Source: Youngiibacter fragilis 232.1 (GTDB lineage Bacteria; Bacillota; Clostridia; Clostridiales; Clostridiaceae). Taken from it: DNA of 64,000 nucleotides. A program made the position numbers and the translations under genes. The notes under the pieces were generated by a model, which ran no database searches, was not told where the DNA came from, and saw only the letters and a list, made by a program, of their open reading frames with translations. The stretch's first letter is position 1, and each line of letters opens with the position of its first letter. Positions 26,426 through 35,367 of the stretch are shown one piece after another. Location of the stretch: contig NZ_AXUN02000203.1 of NCBI RefSeq assembly GCF_000495435.3, positions 17,448 to 81,447 on the forward strand, in the 5' to 3' direction.

Positions 26426-26437
26426 AGGAAAAGAAAA

Positions 26438-26599
26438 ATGGAAGACAAGAAGATCATCTGCAGAGACTGCAACCAGGAATTCGTATTCACCGTTGGTGAG
26501 CAGGAATTCTACAAGGAAAAGGGGTTCGAGAACGAACCGGTAAGATGTCCTGACTGCAGAAGAGCAAGAAAAGCCCAGAAGTTCGACAACAGAAGATAG
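26438..26599 (+). CDS. 53-residue zinc-ribbon protein (zf-trcl type)
   Basis: Very small protein with two Cys pairs, CRDC (residues 8-11) and CPDC (37-40), flanking a QEFVFTVGEQEFY segment and ending in a basic tail RRARKAQKFDNRR. This matches the short probable-zinc-binding-domain family common in Clostridia. The metal site and basic end suggest nucleic-acid or ribosome association, but no function is established. ATG 26438 follows GAGGAGGA. Monocistronic, with a leader hairpin and its own terminator. Confidence 0.88.
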   Translation: MEDKKIICRDCNQEFVFTVGEQEFYKEKGFENEPVRCPDCRRARKAQKFDNRR

Positions 26600-26606
26600 T
26601 AATCGG

Positions 26607-26633
26607 AAACGGCCAGTAACTGGCCGTTTTTTT
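26607..26633 (+). terminator. terminator of the zinc-ribbon gene
   Basis: Perfect stem AAACGGCCAG (26607-26616) / CTGGCCGTTT (26620-26629) and T run. Confidence 0.92.
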
Positions 26634-26728
26634 GTTGCCTATGCAGGGCTTTCATCAGGTTGTCTGCAGACTTAACAGGTGTTAATATATATTGGTAAGG
26701 AAAAGTATTTTATATATGGAGGCATTTC

Positions 26729-27733
26729 ATGGAAACTAGGAAGAAAAGGATCTTCAGCGGAGTAAAGCCGTCAGGGGATCTTACTTTAGGAAACTATCTG
26801 GGGGCGATAAAGAACTGGGCTACGCTCCAGGAGGAATACGAATGCTTCTACAGCATCGTCGACCTGCACGCGATAACCGTAAAGCAGGAGCCAGCTGAGC
26901 TGAGAAAGAGGACTCTTGAGATCCTTGCAATATACATAGCGTCAGGAATAGATCCTGAGAAGTGCACCCTGTTCATCCAGTCACACGTGCCCGCACACTC
27001 AGAGGCATCCTGGCTTCTGACCTGCAACACCAATATGGGTGAGCTTTCAAGGATGACCCAGTACAAGGACAAGACCGCTAAGGTAAAGGACAATGAGGCT
27101 ATAGGCTCAGGTCTGTTCAACTATCCTGTGCTTATGACAGCTGACATACTCCTTTATCAGGCTGATGCCGTACCTGTAGGTGTCGACCAGAAGCAGCATG
27201 TCGAGCTTGCAAGGGACATTGCCCAGAGGTTCAACAGCACATACTCTGACACCTTCGTGCTGCCTGATGTCATAGTACCGAAGGAAGCGGCGAAGATAAT
27301 GGACCTCCAGGACCCTTCAAGGAAGATGTCAAAGTCGGATGACAACCCTAACTCCTTCATCCTCATAATGGACAAGCCGGAAGTCATAAGGAAGAAGATC
27401 TCAAGGGCAGTCACTGATTCAATAGGAGTCGTGAACTATACCGATGAGCAGCCCGGAGTCAGGAACCTCATAAACATACTCTGCGCACTTAAGGGCTACA
27501 AGCCTGATGAAGTAGTGGATATGTTCAGAGGAAAAGGTTATGCTGAATTCAAGTCTGCTGTTGCAGAGGCACTGGTCGATGAATTCACACCTGTCCAGGC
27601 CAAGGTAAGGGAGCTCCTTTCAGAGAAGTCAAAGCTCGAGGAGATATACAAGAAGGGCGCTGAAAGGGCTTCCTATGAGGCACAGAAGACCCTCAGGAAG
27701 ATGCAGAAGAAGATAGGCCTGGTTCCCAGGTAG
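26729..27733 (+). CDS. trpS: tryptophanyl-tRNA synthetase
   Basis: Class Ic synthetase charging tRNA-Trp; 334 residues, full length. Motifs: FSGVKPSGDLTLGNYLGA (HIGH-type at GNYLGA), specificity region DILLYQADAVPVGVDQ and KMSKSDDN (about residue 201). C-terminal helical anticodon domain ends in RKMQKKIGLV. ATG 26729 follows GGAGG. No T-box is visible in the short upstream gap (26634-26728), so control differs from leuS. Confidence 0.97.
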   Translation: METRKKRIFSGVKPSGDLTLGNYLGAIKNWATLQEEYECFYSIVDLHAITVKQEPAELRKRTLEILAIYIASGIDPEKCTLFIQSHVPAHSEASWLLTCNTNMGELSRMTQYKDKTAKVKDNEAIGSGLFNYPVLMTADILLYQADAVPVGVDQKQHVELARDIAQRFNSTYSDTFVLPDVIVPKEAAKIMDLQDPSRKMSKSDDNPNSFILIMDKPEVIRKKISRAVTDSIGVVNYTDEQPGVRNLINILCALKGYKPDEVVDMFRGKGYAEFKSAVAEALVDEFTPVQAKVRELLSEKSKLEEIYKKGAERASYEAQKTLRKMQKKIGLVPR

Positions 27734-27796
27734 GCCGCTCCTGCCATTACCTTCATTATTCATGAACTCTTCGATAAAGCAGGTTCAGGATGTATA

Positions 27797-27829
27797 GGGA
27801 AGAGTCAACCGGTCTGGCTGCCTCTTCCC
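27797..27829. other. hairpin downstream of trpS
   Basis: Stem GGGAAGAG (27797-27804) / CTCTTCCC (27822-27829). There is no T run, so it is not a classical terminator; it may stabilise or end the trpS mRNA. Confidence 0.4.
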
Positions 27830-27960
27830 TGATCATTGATGAATGGAATGTATAATTTTCGGATCATGATTAATCGCACAGGACAAGACTGCCCGATGAA
27901 CATGATGTTTCGAAATCATAATCCGTTTTTTAACAAATAGTTTGAAAATAAATAAATCTC

Positions 27961-27989
27961 TTGCACTTATCCAAAGATTCTGCTAACAT
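27961..27989 (+). promoter_or_regulatory. candidate promoter of the Ile T-box unit
   Basis: TTGCAC (27961-27966), 17-base spacer, TAACAT (27984-27989), about 30 bases before the T-box leader. Confidence 0.5.
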
Positions 27990-28019
27990 TCATAACAATA
28001 TAACAATATTTCCATCGCC

Positions 28020-28268
28020 ATGATAGGAAAAGAGAAATTCAAACGGTCGCTAAAGAGAGTCTGCATATGGTGAAAGCAGACGCGATACGGGTATTTTGAA
28101 ATCATCCTTGAGCTGGAATGCCTAAAGCGCCTGTCGCAAGTAAGTATCCCCGGAAGGCTCCGTTAACGGCCCGAAGCTTGTCTGAGCTTTTGAGTGGCAT
28201 TCGTGCAATTAAGGTGGTACCGCGGATTTATCCGTCCTTTCAATTCTGAGAGGACGGTTTTTTTTTAC
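28020..28268 (+). promoter_or_regulatory. T-box riboswitch, Ile (AUC) specifier
   Basis: Antiterminator core AAGGTGGTACCGCGG (28211-28225), then a terminator with stem CCGTCCT/AGGACGG (28232-28238 / 28251-28257) and a T run of nine. The Stem I specifier context GAA-NNN occurs at 28098 and reads ATC (28101-28103), an isoleucine codon. This predicts that uncharged tRNA-Ile switches on the threonine dehydratase gene. Confidence 0.9.
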
Positions 28269-28346
28269 AGAAAAGTCCCTTCGTGACCATTACCTGTGGC
28301 GCAGTCTGGCAATACTGTCATTCATCTATTCATTGGAGGTAAGAAA

Positions 28347-29582
28347 ATGGAAATGCTTAACGAAAGAAAAAAAGTGAACTATCAGGAATACATGAACTTT
28401 GATGCCGCAAGAGAAACACTCCGGCCTGTGATCCGTGAAACACCTCTTATCCACAGCGAGGTCTTCAGCGAAGAATGCGGCAACCAGGTCTTCATAAAGC
28501 CAGAGAACCTTCAGGTCACCGGAGCATTCAAGATACGCGGAGCATACAATAAGATCTCTCAGCTGAGTGACATTGAAAAGTCCAAGGGTGTAATCGCTTC
28601 GTCCGCAGGCAACCATGCACAGGGTGTGGCGCTGGCTAGCAAGCTCCTTGGTGTAAGGGCTACGATCGTCATGCCCAAGACGACCCCGATCATAAAGGTC
28701 GAGGCTACCCGAAGCCATGGTGCGGATGTTGTCCTTGCAGGTGACTGCTATGATGAGGCATATGAAGAAGCCTTGAGACTCCAGAAAGAGCAGGATAGCG
28801 TCTTCATCCATCCATTCGATGATTTGGATGTGATTGAGGGACAGGGAACCATAGGTGTTGAGATCTTGGATGAGCTTGATTCTGTTGATGCAGTACTGGT
28901 ACCTATAGGTGGTGGAGGCCTTATAAGCGGTATCGCACTTGCAATGAAAGCCCTGAAGCCTTCGATCAGGATCATAGGTGTTGAGCCCGAAGGAGCCATG
29001 GCAATGAAGTCTTCCGTGAATGAGGACAAGGTAGTCTGCCTTTCCCATGTGGACACTATTGCTGACGGAGTTGCAGTCAAGCGCCCCGGCGACCTGACCT
29101 TTGACATAATCAGGGTATATGTGGATGAGATCGTAACCGTCAGCGACCGCGAGATCATGGAAGCCTTCCTCATGATGCTTGAGAAGCATAAGCTGATAGC
29201 TGAGAACTCAGGCGCTGTCTCCTTAGCCGGCCTCAAGAGGCTTCATATGATCAACAAGAATGTCGTCTGTGTAGTAAGCGGAGGAAATATCGATGTGGTG
29301 ACAGTCTCCACCATGATCAACAAGGGCCTTGTCTCCCGCGGACGGTTGTTCTGCTTCAGCGTGGAGCTGCCTGACAAGCCTGGAGAGCTCCTGAGGATCT
29401 CAGAAGTCCTGGCAAGACTCAATGCGAATGTCATAGGCCTTGACCACAACCAGTTCAAGAACACAGACCGCTTCATGAACGTTGAGCTTGAAGTTACCTG
29501 CGAGACCAGTGGTCACGCCCACATCGAGGAAATACAGTGTGAACTCTCGAGGATGGGCTACAAGGTGAGGAAGGTCTATTGA
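28347..29582 (+). CDS. ilvA: threonine dehydratase (threonine ammonia-lyase)
   Basis: PLP enzyme converting threonine to 2-oxobutanoate and ammonia, the first committed step to isoleucine. PLP lysine in TGAFKIRGAYNK, SSAGNHAQGVA and the phosphate loop GGGGLISG are visible. A single C-terminal ACT-like domain (SVELPDKPGELLRISEVLARL) gives 411 residues, the short form shared by TdcB-like and some IlvA enzymes. The upstream Ile T-box supports a biosynthetic rather than catabolic role. ATG 28347 follows GGAGGT; the GTG at 28296 has no support. No other ilv gene is adjacent. Confidence 0.94.
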   Translation: MEMLNERKKVNYQEYMNFDAARETLRPVIRETPLIHSEVFSEECGNQVFIKPENLQVTGAFKIRGAYNKISQLSDIEKSKGVIASSAGNHAQGVALASKLLGVRATIVMPKTTPIIKVEATRSHGADVVLAGDCYDEAYEEALRLQKEQDSVFIHPFDDLDVIEGQGTIGVEILDELDSVDAVLVPIGGGGLISGIALAMKALKPSIRIIGVEPEGAMAMKSSVNEDKVVCLSHVDTIADGVAVKRPGDLTFDIIRVYVDEIVTVSDREIMEAFLMMLEKHKLIAENSGAVSLAGLKRLHMINKNVVCVVSGGNIDVVTVSTMINKGLVSRGRLFCFSVELPDKPGELLRISEVLARLNANVIGLDHNQFKNTDRFMNVELEVTCETSGHAHIEEIQCELSRMGYKVRKVY

Positions 29583-29680
29583 AGTTAGAAATCCCTGTAT
29601 TTCTTAGAAGCAGATAGAGCTATAGATGTTTCAGCGTTCCTCTTAAGGCTCTGTAATGAAGACTAATAGATTTGAATTGG

Positions 29681-29712
29681 AGAGGCAGTCATCTTTCGAT
29701 ATGACTGCCTCT
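29681..29712. terminator. convergent hairpin between ilvA and lemA
   Basis: Perfect 12-bp stem AGAGGCAGTCAT (29681-29692) / ATGACTGCCTCT (29701-29712). T-tracts are weak on both sides, so its use is uncertain. Confidence 0.6.
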
Positions 29713-29738
29713 CTTGTTACCTGTATTAAAGTCACTTA

Positions 29739-30302
29739 TCAGAACTGTACCTTTGGAACCGCCTTCTCTTCCTCTGCTATCTTGAAAAGAGGCTCCTGCC
29801 TGAAGTTGAATATTCCAGCGAAGATGTTCTTCGGGAATATCTCGATGTCCGTGTTGTACTTCATGACCGTGTCATTGTAGAACTGTCTTGAGTACCTGAT
29901 CTTCTCCTCCGTGTCCTTCAGGTCTGCCTGAAGTGACAGGAAGTTCTGGTCTGCCTTGAGCTGTGGATATGCCTCAACGACCACCATCAAGCGCTGAAGG
30001 GCTGCCGTAAGGTTGTTGTTGGCATCTGCGGCTTCCTGGACTGTCTTTGCGCTGACAGCCTGGTTCCTTGCCCTTACTACTTCCTCGAAGGTGCCCCTTT
30101 CATGTGCGGCATAGCCCTTGACAGTCTCAACAAGGTTCGGGATGAGGTCTGCCCTGGTCTTGAGCTGTACGTCTATCTGAGCCCATGCGTTCCTGACTCT
30201 GTTCCTCAGCCTTACCAGGCCGTTGTATACCGAGACCGCGTACAGAAGTATAACTGCTATTATTCCCAGTATGATCGGCAGTGTCCAGTTTCCATTATTC
30301 AT
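29739..30302 (-). CDS. lemA: LemA family protein
   Basis: A 187-residue protein with one N-terminal membrane anchor (TLPIILGIIAVILLYAVSVY), then the conserved LemA coiled-coil region: NGLVRLRNRVRNAWAQIDVQ, RADLIPNLVETVKGYA, ARNQAV, and the Tyr-rich YSRQFYND near the C-terminus. The function of LemA proteins is not settled; they are often next to DUF2207 or TPM-domain membrane proteins, as here. It follows the DUF2207 gene by 23 bases on the same strand. Confidence 0.95.
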   Translation of the reverse strand: MNNGNWTLPIILGIIAVILLYAVSVYNGLVRLRNRVRNAWAQIDVQLKTRADLIPNLVETVKGYAAHERGTFEEVVRARNQAVSAKTVQEAADANNNLTAALQRLMVVVEAYPQLKADQNFLSLQADLKDTEEKIRYSRQFYNDTVMKYNTDIEIFPKNIFAGIFNFRQEPLFKIAEEEKAVPKVQF

Positions 30303-30325
30303 ACTATCATCTCCTAAATATTAAT

Positions 30326-32236
30326 CTAGAATGCTCCGCCGCCACCGCCGCCGCCACCGCCGCCTGAGCTCCCTCCAGAGAAACCTCCCCCACCGCCGGA
30401 GCCGGAAGACATTGCAGAAGATGCGATGTTGGCTGTGTTTACAGCAGAAGCTACGCTTCTTGCCGTATCGCTCACCATATGGTTCATCATATACATCGAG
30501 TTGTAGCTTCCGTACCCTCTCATATATGTAAGGTTTGGATCTGAAAGGTCACTGTCACTGAATACCTTCGGCAGCTGGTCTATGACTTCCTTTGCAACTC
30601 CCAGGGAAACAGCATATACGAGGTAGTGCTCCCAGATGGTTATTGCCGGTATGTCAGCCTTTTCAAGGTTCGAGAAGTCAAGGAGGAACTTCTTGAAAGC
30701 ATCCCACATTGCCTTCTGCTCCGCTCCATACTGAGTGAGCTTCTTCCTAACCGACTGGATACCCATCGATGTCACAAGTAGGAGCCCTGATACCGCTACC
30801 GCTATGCCGAAGCCCGGTCCGAGGAGGAAGGTTGCCAGGCCACCGATTATCAGAAGACCAAATCCGATTGCGATGAATACACCTATTCCATTGGTCTTGT
30901 TCCCTGTATAGAAGCCTTTATTCTCACCTTCATCAATGACGTAGGCCTTGAACTTCTCGTAGTCCTTGGCGAACTGCCGTGCGAATGTCTTCTTCTTGGC
31001 CATCTTCTCAAGGTCGTCAATATCCAGATACTCTCCACCGCCTATCCTGTCTATGAACCACTCAGCAAGGAATGCTTCGTGAGGCAGAAGCTCATCAATT
31101 TTTTCCCTGTTCAGCCATTCAAGCCTGTATACTTCATCTGTCGACTTGAAAAGAAGCCCTTTTTCAGTGGTTGAAACAAGGGTCAGTCTGACCACCTTTT
31201 TCCTTGCAAGGTCAAGAAGTGTCGCCATGATGTCTTCCGGCTTTGTGCTTCCTCTGGTCATGAGATAGCTCATTACAGCAGGAGAGTAGTCACCCGGAAG
31301 CTCCCTGTAGTAATCCCCCTCGAACTGAGGCTTCAGTTCACAGGAGAATTTCATGTTGCCATATGCAGTTGCAGCCAGACCGAATATCGCAGCGAGTATG
31401 AAGACCGGATTCAAAATGCTCTTCAGGTTCTTAAGGAAATTTTCCCGTTCGAGCTTCTTTATTGCTTCCTCTCGAAGCTTGTTGGCCTCGTCAGCGAGCT
31501 TCTGCTCGTTTGTGAGTATTGCCGGCAGCTCATCCCTGCTGAATGTGTTGGTTGATCCCGGAACAAGTTCCGGCGGGAATATTGCAAGGGTCTCGACGAA
31601 TGTCCCCTGCACAAGAGGAACAGTGAATTCGAAGGTGCTGCTGTCTTTGATGGATGATGTCCCTGTCAGCGGTCCGTGCGCGAACACCTTAAGGTCATCC
31701 TTTGATGCCCCTTCCGGGATCCTTATGATGATCCTTACGTTTTCAAGTGGAACTGTCCAGTTGGCATCTATTATCTTCCTGTTGAAGGTTGCTATGTCGT
31801 TGTACTTTTCAACCACGTTCTTCAGTGTATAGCCATACAGGAACGTCTTCGTATCTGACCCTGACTTCTCATAGACCTTAAGCTTCATGAGGTTTCCGGA
31901 GGTCGCCGCCTCGTACGTGTTGGCGGCTCCTGTGGCAGCCTCGCTGAAAGTCCTTTCAGATCCGTCATGTGACACCCTGACCGTCACATCGCTTATGCCT
32001 GATGTCCTTGAAAAATCGATGTCCCTGAGTACTCCATTGAATGACCCTGAAAATGAATACTCAATGGCTTCAGTTACCCTGGCGTCTCCATTTTCCATGA
32101 TCTCAACAATAACCTCAAAAGATGTTATATCATAGGTCCCGCTCGAGGCATCTGCCCTGAAGACGGGCAAAAGGAATAAGATGAGGAGCACCCCTATCCA
32201 TACGGTCTTGCGGATAAATCTTCTATCCATGTTCAA
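30326..32236 (-). CDS. DUF2207 membrane protein with glycine-rich tail
   Basis: A 636-residue protein: signal-peptide-like start (KTVWIGVLLILFLLPVFRADA), extracytoplasmic DUF2207 region (YDITSFEVIVEIMENGDARV, then VRIIIRIPEGAS), a transmembrane span near residue 272-292 and a pair of spans near 445-490. A cytosolic domain precedes the low-complexity end, with two long glycine runs and Ser/Phe interruptions. It is commonly paired with LemA. Proposed role: an envelope-stress or surface-assembly partner of LemA; not established. Its start overlaps the stop of the HAD gene (ATGA). Confidence 0.9.
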   Translation of the reverse strand: MNMDRRFIRKTVWIGVLLILFLLPVFRADASSGTYDITSFEVIVEIMENGDARVTEAIEYSFSGSFNGVLRDIDFSRTSGISDVTVRVSHDGSERTFSEAATGAANTYEAATSGNLMKLKVYEKSGSDTKTFLYGYTLKNVVEKYNDIATFNRKIIDANWTVPLENVRIIIRIPEGASKDDLKVFAHGPLTGTSSIKDSSTFEFTVPLVQGTFVETLAIFPPELVPGSTNTFSRDELPAILTNEQKLADEANKLREEAIKKLERENFLKNLKSILNPVFILAAIFGLAATAYGNMKFSCELKPQFEGDYYRELPGDYSPAVMSYLMTRGSTKPEDIMATLLDLARKKVVRLTLVSTTEKGLLFKSTDEVYRLEWLNREKIDELLPHEAFLAEWFIDRIGGGEYLDIDDLEKMAKKKTFARQFAKDYEKFKAYVIDEGENKGFYTGNKTNGIGVFIAIGFGLLIIGGLATFLLGPGFGIAVAVSGLLLVTSMGIQSVRKKLTQYGAEQKAMWDAFKKFLLDFSNLEKADIPAITIWEHYLVYAVSLGVAKEVIDQLPKVFSDSDLSDPNLTYMRGYGSYNSMYMMNHMVSDTARSVASAVNTANIASSAMSSGSGGGGGFSGGSSGGGGGGGGGGAF

Positions 32237-33060
32237 CCTCCTTTGAATTCTTCCATTCCGAGGTTCATAACCTTGTTAAGCGCATACGCGACTCCGTCCT
32301 CATCTTCAGTCCGTGTGACAAGCTTTGCGGCCTTCTTGATTTCATCGGCGGCATTTCCCATGGCTACACCAACGCCAGAATACTTTATCATTTCATAGTC
32401 ATTTTCCGAATCCCCAATCGCCATAACCTCTTCATTGCCTATGCCAAGCTCCCTTGCGAGAGCTGACAAGGCGCTGTACTTGCTGAGGCCCTTGTCCAGA
32501 AACTCAAGGAAAAATGGGGCTGTCCTTACTAATTCATGCTTCTGCCTTATAGCTTCAGGTATCCTGGGAAGGTATCCCTCGAGTATGTGCTCATAGTCTA
32601 GGAACAGGACCTTCATAACTGTTGCATGGTCATCGATGGTTTCAGGATCACCTATCACAAGCGGGATCCCGTTGACTGTAGCCTCAAGTGTGGAATAAAA
32701 ATTTTCAACAGGAGTCATGGCATGGTCAGCAAAGTGGATTATGCAGTTGGCTCCGATTTCGGATGCAGTCCTTGCAAGGACCTTCGCATCCTTTCCAGAC
32801 ATCCCCTGCTCATATACCCTCTTCTTTGACTTCGCCTGGACCACCAGGGCGCCATTGAATCCGATCAGGAATTCCTCGTCGTTGTAAAGTCCCAGCTCCT
32901 CGATGTATCTGACAAGCCCCTTTATGGGCCTTCCGCTGCACAGCACTATCCTTGCCCCGTTTTCACATGCAAGCGCAATAGCCTTCCTGTTCGCTTCACT
33001 TATCTCAAGCCTGCTGTTCAGCAGTGTTCCATCCATATCCAGGGCCACTAGTCTAACCAT
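32233..33060 (-). CDS. Cof-type HAD-IIB sugar-phosphate phosphatase
   Basis: About 275 residues. HAD motif I LDMDGTLLN, motif II LCSGRP, motif III Lys in the DKGLSKYSAL segment and motif IV GDSENDYEMI, with a C2B cap: a Cof-type hydrolase of small phosphorylated metabolites. Substrate unknown. ATG 33060 follows GGAGGT; the upstream ATG at 33081 would place the ribosome site inside the gene. The 4-base overlap with the DUF2207 gene makes HAD-DUF2207-LemA one operon. Confidence 0.92.
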   Translation of the reverse strand: MVRLVALDMDGTLLNSRLEISEANRKAIALACENGARIVLCSGRPIKGLVRYIEELGLYNDEEFLIGFNGALVVQAKSKKRVYEQGMSGKDAKVLARTASEIGANCIIHFADHAMTPVENFYSTLEATVNGIPLVIGDPETIDDHATVMKVLFLDYEHILEGYLPRIPEAIRQKHELVRTAPFFLEFLDKGLSKYSALSALARELGIGNEEVMAIGDSENDYEMIKYSGVGVAMGNAADEIKKAAKLVTRTEDEDGVAYALNKVMNLGMEEFKGG

Positions 33061-33133
33061 ATCCGACCTCCATTTACTCATCTTCTAATTATATCATTAT
33101 TTTGTTTCATTTCTTTTCACCTACACGTTAACA

Positions 33134-33145
33134 ATGTTTAAACAT
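33134..33145. promoter_or_regulatory. 12-bp perfect palindrome upstream of the HAD operon
   Basis: ATGTTTAAACAT, flanked by AAC and GTT one base out, in the divergent gap between HAD and MarR genes. Candidate regulator site. Confidence 0.4.
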
Positions 33146-33236
33146 GGTTGGTGAAAAGTGCTGGCTTTGCTGCGTTAATCATTCAGGGTATGCCTGCACA
33201 TGCGTGACTTTTTCCATAAGCTTCAATTTTCATTGC

Positions 33237-33265
33237 TTTACATCCATGCTTTTACATAGTAGAAT
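33237..33265 (+). promoter_or_regulatory. marR-MATE promoter
   Basis: TTTACA (33237-33242), 17-base spacer, TAGAAT (33260-33265). Confidence 0.65.
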
Positions 33266-33266
33266 A

Positions 33267-33290
33267 AATTAGTTCAATAGTGAACTAATT
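33267..33290. promoter_or_regulatory. MarR operator, perfect 24-bp dyad
   Basis: AATTAGTTCA (33267-33276) and TGAACTAATT (33281-33290) with a 4-base centre, placed directly after the -10 box at the predicted start of transcription. It is typical of MarR autorepression. Confidence 0.8.
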
Positions 33291-33308
33291 TCAAGCGGAG
33301 GATTCATC

Positions 33309-33782
33309 ATGCAGATAGATATCAGGGAAGACAACATATTCATTCTGTCCAGCTGGAAATTCAAGAAGATGTACGAAAAGGCATTCTATCCGACAACCAG
33401 AGAACTACAGTTGACACAAGGAGAGATCGATGTCCTCCTTTTCCTGTTCAATAACAAACCTCTTGATACGGCTAAGGACATTGCCAAATACAGGTCCATC
33501 TCAAAATCAATGGTCTCGAAGTCACTGGATTCATTGCTGAAAAAGGGTTACCTTTCAGGCGAAACAGACAGGTCTGACAAGAGGAGCATACACCTTTCAA
33601 TCGAACAGGAAGCCGTTCCGAAGGTTGAAAAACTGGCAGAAGTCCAGAAGGGCATCTTAAGGTCCCTGTTCTCTGACATTACAGAGGATGAATATGCGGT
33701 GATGAAGAGGATATTCAACAAGATAAGCGACAACATCTCAAAAGAGCTTGATGAAAATGGAGGAAAACAAAAGTGGGAGTGA
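33309..33782 (+). CDS. MarR-family transcriptional regulator
   Basis: A 157-residue winged-helix protein: LTQGEIDVLLFLFNN, recognition helix SISKSMVSKSLDSLLKKGYL and the wing with the DRSDKRSIHLSI signature. The last 10 bases overlap the MATE transporter gene if its GTG start is used. With the perfect dyad at the promoter, the obvious model is ligand-relieved repression of itself and the efflux pump. Confidence 0.93.
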   Translation: MQIDIREDNIFILSSWKFKKMYEKAFYPTTRELQLTQGEIDVLLFLFNNKPLDTAKDIAKYRSISKSMVSKSLDSLLKKGYLSGETDRSDKRSIHLSIEQEAVPKVEKLAEVQKGILRSLFSDITEDEYAVMKRIFNKISDNISKELDENGGKQKWE

Positions 33783-35167
33783 CAAGAGAGAACAAGATGG
33801 AGACCGAGAAGGTAGGAAGGCTGCTCTTTGGCATGGCATTTCCCGCGATCATAGCGCAGGTAATAAACGTTCTGTACAACATAGTGGACAGGATGTATAT
33901 CGGACACATCCCTGAGATCGGTGCTGATGCCCTGACCGGGGTCGGCGTCACCATGCCGCTCATAATGGTAATATCAGCCTTTGCCGCACTTGTAAGCATG
34001 GGAGGCGCTCCAAGGGCATCCATAATGATGGGAATGAAGGACAAGACTTCTGCTGAAAAGATACTTGGCAGCAGCACCAGCGCACTGGTTATCGTAGCAG
34101 TCATCCTTACAGCCCTGGTGCTTGTTTTCGGTGAAAAAATGCTGATGATGTTCGGCGCAAGTGAAAACACGATCGGATATGGGCTGGACTACATGCGTAT
34201 ATATGCAATGGGAACCATCTTCGTCCAGCTTTCACTTGGACTTAATGCATTCATCACGGCTCAGGGCTTCGCCAAGACCAGCATGCTCACGGTAACAATA
34301 GGTGCTGTAGCGAACATCATACTGGACCCCATCCTCATGTTCGGATTCGGTATGGGTGTCAAGGGTGCCGCTCTGGCAACGATCATCTCACAGGCAATCT
34401 CAGCTGTGTGGGTCTTAAGGTTCCTATTGAGTAAGAATAGCCTTCTTGCAATCAGGAAGGAATACCTCAAGATCGACCTCGGAATATTCTTACCCTGTGT
34501 TGGACTGGGATTATCCCCGTTCGTCATGCAGGCGACAGAGAGCATCATTGTAATAACCTTCAACTCCTCCTTGCAGAGGTATGGCGGTGACCTGGCAGTC
34601 GGGGCAATGACCATCCTTTCAAGTGTCATGCAGTTTTCCATACTTCCAATCATGGGTCTCACCCAGGGTGCTCAGCCCATAATAAGCTATAACTATGGAG
34701 CAAGGAACCTTTCAAGGGTGAAGGATACATTTATCCTTCTTCTTAAGAGCACGCTTGTTTACTCCACACTTCTCTGGCTGTCTGTAATGCTGTTCCCGCA
34801 GGTTTTCGCAAGCATGTTCACAAGCGATGCACGCCTCATTGCTGCAACAGTTTCAGCACTTCGTATATACATGGCAGTATCCCTACTGCTTGCGATCCAG
34901 ATCAGCTGCCAGCAGACCTTTATCGCACTGGGCAATGCAAGGATCTCAATATTCCTTGCACTTCTGCGCAAGGTGTTCCTCCTTATTCCGCTGATATTTG
35001 TCCTGCCGCTGTTTATTGAGGACAATGTCACTGCAGTGTTCATTGCGGAACCGATAGCTGATTTCATAGCAGTTGCGGTAACGTCCATAATCTTTGCGCT
35101 GCAGTTCAGGAAGCTGCTTGGGAAATCACCCTCGGTATTAAGGAGTCAGGTCACCCTTGAGTCGTAG
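33773..35167 (+). CDS. MATE-family efflux transporter
   Basis: A 464-residue inner-membrane drug/cation antiporter with about 12 transmembrane segments in two MatE repeats. Landmarks are GMAFPAIIAQVINVLYNIVD at the start, the NIILDPILMF motif in the first half and GLTQGAQPIISYNYGA in the second, all typical of the DinF/NorM-like superfamily. The start may be GTG 33773 (GGAGG 9 bases upstream) or ATG 33797. Cotranscribed with the MarR gene; the substrate is probably a toxic small molecule sensed by MarR. Confidence 0.93.
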   Translation: MGVTRENKMETEKVGRLLFGMAFPAIIAQVINVLYNIVDRMYIGHIPEIGADALTGVGVTMPLIMVISAFAALVSMGGAPRASIMMGMKDKTSAEKILGSSTSALVIVAVILTALVLVFGEKMLMMFGASENTIGYGLDYMRIYAMGTIFVQLSLGLNAFITAQGFAKTSMLTVTIGAVANIILDPILMFGFGMGVKGAALATIISQAISAVWVLRFLLSKNSLLAIRKEYLKIDLGIFLPCVGLGLSPFVMQATESIIVITFNSSLQRYGGDLAVGAMTILSSVMQFSILPIMGLTQGAQPIISYNYGARNLSRVKDTFILLLKSTLVYSTLLWLSVMLFPQVFASMFTSDARLIAATVSALRIYMAVSLLLAIQISCQQTFIALGNARISIFLALLRKVFLLIPLIFVLPLFIEDNVTAVFIAEPIADFIAVAVTSIIFALQFRKLLGKSPSVLRSQVTLES

Positions 35168-35367
35168 CTTACATTCAGATCCCATCTATTGACACTCCTC
35201 CGGAACAGGAATCAATGAAAGGCAATCAGGAGGTCCCGGGGAAAAGCGCATGAAATTCAATGAATTTCATACTGAAAAACTATGGAGCATTCACTGATTA
35301 TGTTATATAATAATTAGTTGTTACGGAAAGAGAATGATGACCGGCTTATGGCCACCAGGAGGCACTT

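Noticed and set aside
28326..29189. A 287-codon open frame antisense to the threonine dehydratase gene
   Set aside because: It mirrors a well-supported gene, has no ribosome site and encodes no recognisable domain.
30331..30410. GC-rich repeat as a separate element
   Set aside because: It is simply the coding sequence for the glycine-rich tail of the DUF2207 protein.
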